This document shows, piece by piece, positions 24,175-27,931 of a DNA stretch of 27,931 bases (the stretch's first letter is position 1; every line of letters begins with the position of its first letter). A program made the translations under genes and the position numbers. This DNA is from Methanobrevibacter sp. (GTDB taxonomy: Archaea; Methanobacteriota; Methanobacteria; Methanobacteriales; Methanobacteriaceae). Under the pieces are notes generated by a model, which saw only the letters and a list, made by a program, of their open reading frames with translations, was not told the origin of the DNA and did not search any database. The stretch covers positions 1-27,931 of the forward strand of contig JAGCBE010000324.1 of assembly GCA_017652345.1 (NCBI GenBank), written 5' to 3'.

Positions 24175-25460
24175 TTGTAAAAGCTTATATTGAAAGTGTG
24201 TTGGAAGGTGGCGGGTATAAAATAAGAATACCCACCTTAGATAAGGTTCAAAAATCTTCATTAAATGTAAATGATTCATCTATCGCAGAAGTTTGTTCTG
24301 TTGTAAATGGTGATATAAATCTAAACTTAAACGATGTTGTGTATGTAGATTTTGAGAATGATGATAGGTCAAAACCTATTATAATAGGTTGTTTATCTAA
24401 AAATACGGTTGGCAGTAATTATATTTTAGATTCATTAAATGTTTCTAATAATGCAAGTTTACCTAAAAATATATCAATAGGTAATATATCCTATTCTGAG
24501 TTAAGTTGTTTAATAGGGACTACTTCAAATATAGAAGAGCAGATATTATCAATAAATGAAAGTTTTGAAGAAATTTCTGATAATATTAACGAATGTGAAG
24601 ATAATATAAAAGACATTAGAAGCACGATTGATAATACTGATACAGAAAAGGTTGCTTCTTGTGTCAGCTATATTGATAGCTTGATTGGAAAAGAGCAGGA
24701 TAAAAGCAAATCAACATTTTATGGTAGATATAATGATTTAATTAAAAAATCTGGCGACATAGAAAGATTTCTTGGAACACCATCCAGAGCCATTTCTTTG
24801 ACCGTGGACGAACTTTTAACAAGGTTGATAGATTTAACAAACAACACACCAATTTCCTCTGGTGGGGATTCTGATTTAAACCAGACTATATTTGATGAAG
24901 AGAATGGGATAAGTTATTCAGAATCAGAAGAATTTATAGATATAATAAATTCTTTAAGAAAAAAGTTCCCGCATGGAAAATATTGGAATCATTCCCCAAT
25001 ACAGGGAAATACCTCTTACAATGGAGAAAATAACCAAGACGGTTATACTGATGTGCCTTGCCCCAAACATGGTAATTGCGGCACTAAGGAACAAACTTGT
25101 AATGGGTATGCACCAAATGGCTGGGAGACTTCTTGGCAGTGTATGGGATATGCAAACAAGTGTGGGTATGATGTTACTGGTTTTGACCCAGAGAGAAGTT
25201 CAATGTGGAAAAAATCGAGTGACCCAAATGACTTGAAAACGCTAAAAGCTGGCGATATAATAAGATTTAAAAATGACACTCATTCTATATATGTTATAGG
25301 TGTTAATGATGGCGTTGTAACTTTTACTGACTGTAATTCAGATGGTCATTGTAAGATTTGCTGGGATTCAAAAATAGATAAATCCGATATTAAAAAATCT
25401 TTTACATATATAAGAATTGCTCCAACTGATTTATCCAAATCAAGGTTGCTAAAGAGGTAA
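24171..25460 (+). CDS. Baseplate spike paralogue 1 with CHAP-like domain
   Basis: This 429-residue protein starts at TTG in a TTGA overlap with the hub gene, with AGGTG about ten bases upstream. Its first residues align with the starts of the next two genes. Residues 1-80 look like a gp5/gpV-type OB domain (VKAYIESVLEGGGYKIRIPT, then VVYVDFENDDRSKPIIIGCL). A shared linker (ASLPKNISIGNISYSELSCL) and a helical region follow. Residues about 270-420 resemble a CHAP cysteine peptidase/amidase: candidate Cys324 in SWQCMGYA and His371 in DTHSIYVIGV, with LKAGDIIRF between. A Cys-rich insertion (CPKHGNCGTKEQTC) precedes the catalytic Cys. It would cut cell-wall peptides when the tail pierces the wall. 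Confidence 0.75.
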   Translation: MIVKAYIESVLEGGGYKIRIPTLDKVQKSSLNVNDSSIAEVCSVVNGDINLNLNDVVYVDFENDDRSKPIIIGCLSKNTVGSNYILDSLNVSNNASLPKNISIGNISYSELSCLIGTTSNIEEQILSINESFEEISDNINECEDNIKDIRSTIDNTDTEKVASCVSYIDSLIGKEQDKSKSTFYGRYNDLIKKSGDIERFLGTPSRAISLTVDELLTRLIDLTNNTPISSGGDSDLNQTIFDEENGISYSESEEFIDIINSLRKKFPHGKYWNHSPIQGNTSYNGENNQDGYTDVPCPKHGNCGTKEQTCNGYAPNGWETSWQCMGYANKCGYDVTGFDPERSSMWKKSSDPNDLKTLKAGDIIRFKNDTHSIYVIGVNDGVVTFTDCNSDGHCKICWDSKIDKSDIKKSFTYIRIAPTDLSKSRLLKR

Positions 25461-25464
25461 TTTA

Positions 25465-27444
25465 ATGGTAATAAAAGGGATAATAGAAGAAGTATTAGAC
25501 AGCAGTAAAGTAAAAGTTAGATGTCCGACAATAGATAAAATAAAAACAGCAGACTTATGTAATGAAAATTTAAATGATGCTGTTATATGCAATATTCCAG
25601 GTACACAAACAATTCCACAGGTTGGTGATGTTGTATTTGTAGGATTTGAGAATAACAATTTTTCTTTACCTATTGTGCTTGGTTATCTATTTTTAAACGA
25701 TACAATTAGATCGTCAAATGCTATAAATGTAGAATCTTTAGCTGTTAATATAAACGTATCTTTACCAAAAAATACTTCAATAGGCAAAATTAGCTGGTAT
25801 GAAATAAGTAATTTAAAAGGGCTATCAAATAATTTAAACGAAACATTTAATGGAATTGAAGATACTTTATCTAATCAAGACTTAACTATAGATAGCTTAA
25901 AGGAAGAGCTAGATGGCATTTTAAAAGATGTGAGGGATATATCATCAAAGTTAGAAAATAATTCTAATTCTTTGAATAATTTTATTAAGATAGTTGGTTC
26001 TTTTGGAGATACTACAAATAAAACATTATTTGGCAGAGTTCAGTCAATCATATCTAAAATTGATTCAATAAATGAGAATCTTGGAAATTTCTCAAAAGAG
26101 AATACGCTTAAAGACCAGTTAGATAAGGTTGATAAGTTAATATCTGATATTTCAAATTATACAGGAGAGACTACCCCAATTATAGATGGCGAACAAAATT
26201 GTATGCTTGCAAGAGCAGAAAAAATGATAACAGTAGTATGGACACCTAAATATTCGTTTAAAAAATGGAATAGCTCAGAAGAATTTAAAGCTGGTCAACA
26301 ATATATAGGGATGCCATATACATTATGGGGGTTTGGTTATACATACGATGCTTGGAAAAAACATGCAGAGGATAACACTTCTTATTCTGGGTATGCTTCT
26401 GGCTATGGTGAAAGAACAGGCCCAAAGTATGGTTCATGCTGTGCTGATTTTGTTAGTGAGGTTCTAGGTTTGCCAAATCATTTAAGAAATTGTACAGCAC
26501 TGTCTAACCAGTCTGAATATTTAAGTAAGCTAACTGGTGAAGATGCAAAAGCAAGTAATATAAAACCTGGAGATGTATTATGGACTTCACCACATGTGAT
26601 GTGGGTTGGAGAAGTTAGTGGCGACACCATAACTGTTTATCAACAGAGTGCCCCAATAGCACATAAATTTACTTTATCAATTTCAAATAATACGAAAAAT
26701 GGATATATTTATTGGGGAAGAGAATATAAGACTTTGCTAAGACCAACTGAAAAATTATTATCACTTCCAATAAACCAAAGTATTGATAACACACCATTGA
26801 TAAAAAATGATTGGGTATATAAAGGAAATAAAAATTATGGTGCTTATTCTGAGCAATCTTTAACAGAAACAGAGTATCTGCAAAACGCACTCATATTCTG
26901 GAAATTGTGTAAACAAGCTGGTTGGACAGCAGAGGCATGCGCTGGGGCTTGGGCAAGTACATATGCTGAAAGTACAGGAAATCCTTGGTCTTATGGAACA
27001 GGTGGCGGCGGTGTATTTGGTTTTACCCCATTTGATTTTGGCACAAAATATAATACTGGAATATATGATTATGCACAAAATGTTTTAGGTAATGCTGAAA
27101 AGAGATGGGATGGGGATGCACAAGTTGGGTATGTGAATTGGCAGATAAAAAATGTTATTGAAAATCATTGGACAAGTGTCTTTTGTATAAGAGAACCAAA
27201 ATCAAGATGGTGGTATTATGAGCCTCCTTCTAATACAAGTATTCCAAAAGATGATTTTGGTATAGATACTTATGTAAAATTAGACAAAAAACATTATGGG
27301 GCTACTCCAACTATTTGTGCAAAATTATGGTTATCAAGATATGAAGTAGTTGATAAAACATATCCAGGTAGAGATTTGGATAAAACTATCTATAATCATA
27401 CTAAGAAAGCAGAAGAGCTTTATCAATTATTCATAAAATATTAG
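25465..27444 (+). CDS. Baseplate spike paralogue 2, peptidase plus lysozyme
   Basis: This 659-residue protein has AGAGGTAATTT upstream. The N-terminal OB-like domain (KGIIEEVLDSSKVKVRCPT; VVFVGFENNNFSLPIVLGYL) and linker (VSLPKNTSIGKISWYEIS) match the previous gene. Coiled-coil-like sequence runs to about residue 230. Residues about 275-420 look like an NlpC/P60-type peptidase: candidate Cys325/Cys326 in YGSCCADFVSEV and His377 in SPHVMWVGEV, with IKPGDVLW between. The C-terminal part (about 470-659) looks like a phage tail lysozyme: LTETEYLQNALIFWKLCKQA, then candidate Glu502 in STYAESTGNPW and GGGVFGF. The protein thus carries both a peptide-cutting and a glycan-cutting enzyme on one spike subunit. 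Processing between domains is not evident. Confidence 0.78.
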   Translation: MVIKGIIEEVLDSSKVKVRCPTIDKIKTADLCNENLNDAVICNIPGTQTIPQVGDVVFVGFENNNFSLPIVLGYLFLNDTIRSSNAINVESLAVNINVSLPKNTSIGKISWYEISNLKGLSNNLNETFNGIEDTLSNQDLTIDSLKEELDGILKDVRDISSKLENNSNSLNNFIKIVGSFGDTTNKTLFGRVQSIISKIDSINENLGNFSKENTLKDQLDKVDKLISDISNYTGETTPIIDGEQNCMLARAEKMITVVWTPKYSFKKWNSSEEFKAGQQYIGMPYTLWGFGYTYDAWKKHAEDNTSYSGYASGYGERTGPKYGSCCADFVSEVLGLPNHLRNCTALSNQSEYLSKLTGEDAKASNIKPGDVLWTSPHVMWVGEVSGDTITVYQQSAPIAHKFTLSISNNTKNGYIYWGREYKTLLRPTEKLLSLPINQSIDNTPLIKNDWVYKGNKNYGAYSEQSLTETEYLQNALIFWKLCKQAGWTAEACAGAWASTYAESTGNPWSYGTGGGGVFGFTPFDFGTKYNTGIYDYAQNVLGNAEKRWDGDAQVGYVNWQIKNVIENHWTSVFCIREPKSRWWYYEPPSNTSIPKDDFGIDTYVKLDKKHYGATPTICAKLWLSRYEVVDKTYPGRDLDKTIYNHTKKAEELYQLFIKY

Positions 27445-27453
27445 GAGAATTAA

Positions 27454-27931
27454 ATGATAGTTAGAGGAATTGTTGAGAGCACTTTTAAGAACCAGGCAAA
27501 AGTAAGAATACCAATTTTTGATAAGGTTTTTTCAGCTTCGCTTGGCATAGATTACAGTGAACTTCCAGATGCTACTATTTGTGTTCCACCAAAATTTTAC
27601 ATTAATGTGAAAAATGGTGACACCGTTTATGTTTTATTTGAGGATAATAATAGAAAAAAACCTATCATAATTGGTTTTATTAAAAATGATAAAAATAGTC
27701 ATTGTGAATCTGAGTCAATTAGTGTGGCAGTTGAAAATAGTGCTGTTTTACCAGAAGATGTTGTAATTGGCGATGTTAATCAGAACAATATAAAAAATCT
27801 ATATGGATTAGATAAAAACGCTCAAAATTTTATAAATGAAACAAACGAAAATGTAAATAATAAAGTAAGTAATATTAATGATATTAATAATAATATATCT
27901 AATATAAATATTACTAATATTAATAATAATA
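27454..27931 (+). CDS. Baseplate spike paralogue 3 (partial, cut by window end)
   Basis: This gene starts with AGGAG and ATG 27454 and stays open to the last base (159 complete codons). Its start (MIVRGIVESTFKNQAKVRIP) and VYVLFEDNNRKKPIIIGFI follow the same OB-like pattern as the two previous genes, and SAVLPEDVVIGDVNQNNIKN matches their linker. The segment then becomes an Asn/Ile/Asp repeat (27836-27931), probably a coiled-coil or beta-helical stalk. Whether a third enzymatic domain follows cannot be seen. No stop or frameshift occurs in the visible part. Confidence 0.75.
   Translation, partial: MIVRGIVESTFKNQAKVRIPIFDKVFSASLGIDYSELPDATICVPPKFYINVKNGDTVYVLFEDNNRKKPIIIGFIKNDKNSHCESESISVAVENSAVLPEDVVIGDVNQNNIKNLYGLDKNAQNFINETNENVNNKVSNINDINNNISNINITNINNN
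27836..27931 (+). repeat. Asn/Ile-coding low-complexity AT repeat
   Basis: The last 96 bases are made of AATATTAAT/AATAATATA-type units that read in frame as N-I-N-D/N-I-N repeats (VSNINDINNNISNINITNIN). The repeat is open and in frame with the spike gene, so it is probably a coding stalk, but slippage here would change its length. Its end is outside the window. Confidence 0.6.

Overview
This window is the virion-structure module of a large, strongly AT-rich, contractile-tailed (myovirus-type) phage or related prophage. All supported genes are on the + strand. Ribosome-binding sites are of the AGGAG/GAGGTGAT type, and starts include ATG, GTG and TTG. That pattern, the LLH-like holin and the Gram-positive style CHAP and NlpC/P60 wall hydrolases suggest a low-GC Firmicutes (Clostridia/Bacilli-like) host. 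The host is inferred, not shown. Stops are TAA, TAG and TGA, so the standard bacterial code applies.

Head region (1-11000): after an AT-rich leader that may hold the broken tail of an upstream gene come a prohead protease fused to a scaffold-like coiled coil (283-1827), the major capsid protein (MCP), a neck-like protein (5644-6378) and two long acidic multi-domain proteins (6405-8579, 8594-10810). The MCP gene is split into three exons (1863-1979, 3081-3169, 4365-5535) by two related group I introns, each carrying a GIY-YIG homing endonuclease. Splicing gives a 458-residue protein. The motif [I/L]-x-E|S, the type of site cut by T4-like prohead proteases, appears at the expected place in the MCP, next to the protease domain, near the scaffold C-terminus, and 8 and 6 times in the two long proteins. 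I read the long proteins as internal head polyproteins.

Connector and tail region (10834-15330): two connector/terminator-like proteins, contractile sheath (with two tandem beta modules inserted), tail tube, a holin-like protein and a small fiber-type protein. An inverted repeat at 15350-15374 closes this part. Next comes an unusual protein joining a nucleotidyltransferase fold to a SWIM-type CxC...CxH zinc motif, with a candidate protease site between the halves.

Baseplate region (16982-27931): a gp26/tail-chaperone-like protein with an overlapping frame that may be reached by frameshifting, the tape measure protein, an unknown tail protein, a tube-initiator-like protein, a LysM/gp53-like wedge, a gp27/gpD-like hub, and three consecutive paralogues of a gp5-type spike with an N-terminal OB-like domain. 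The first spike ends in a CHAP-like domain, the second in an NlpC/P60-like plus a tail-lysozyme domain, and the third is cut by the window end in an Asn/Ile-rich repeat.

No tRNA, CRISPR array, integrase or IS element was seen. Family names come from reading motifs and gene order, with no database search.
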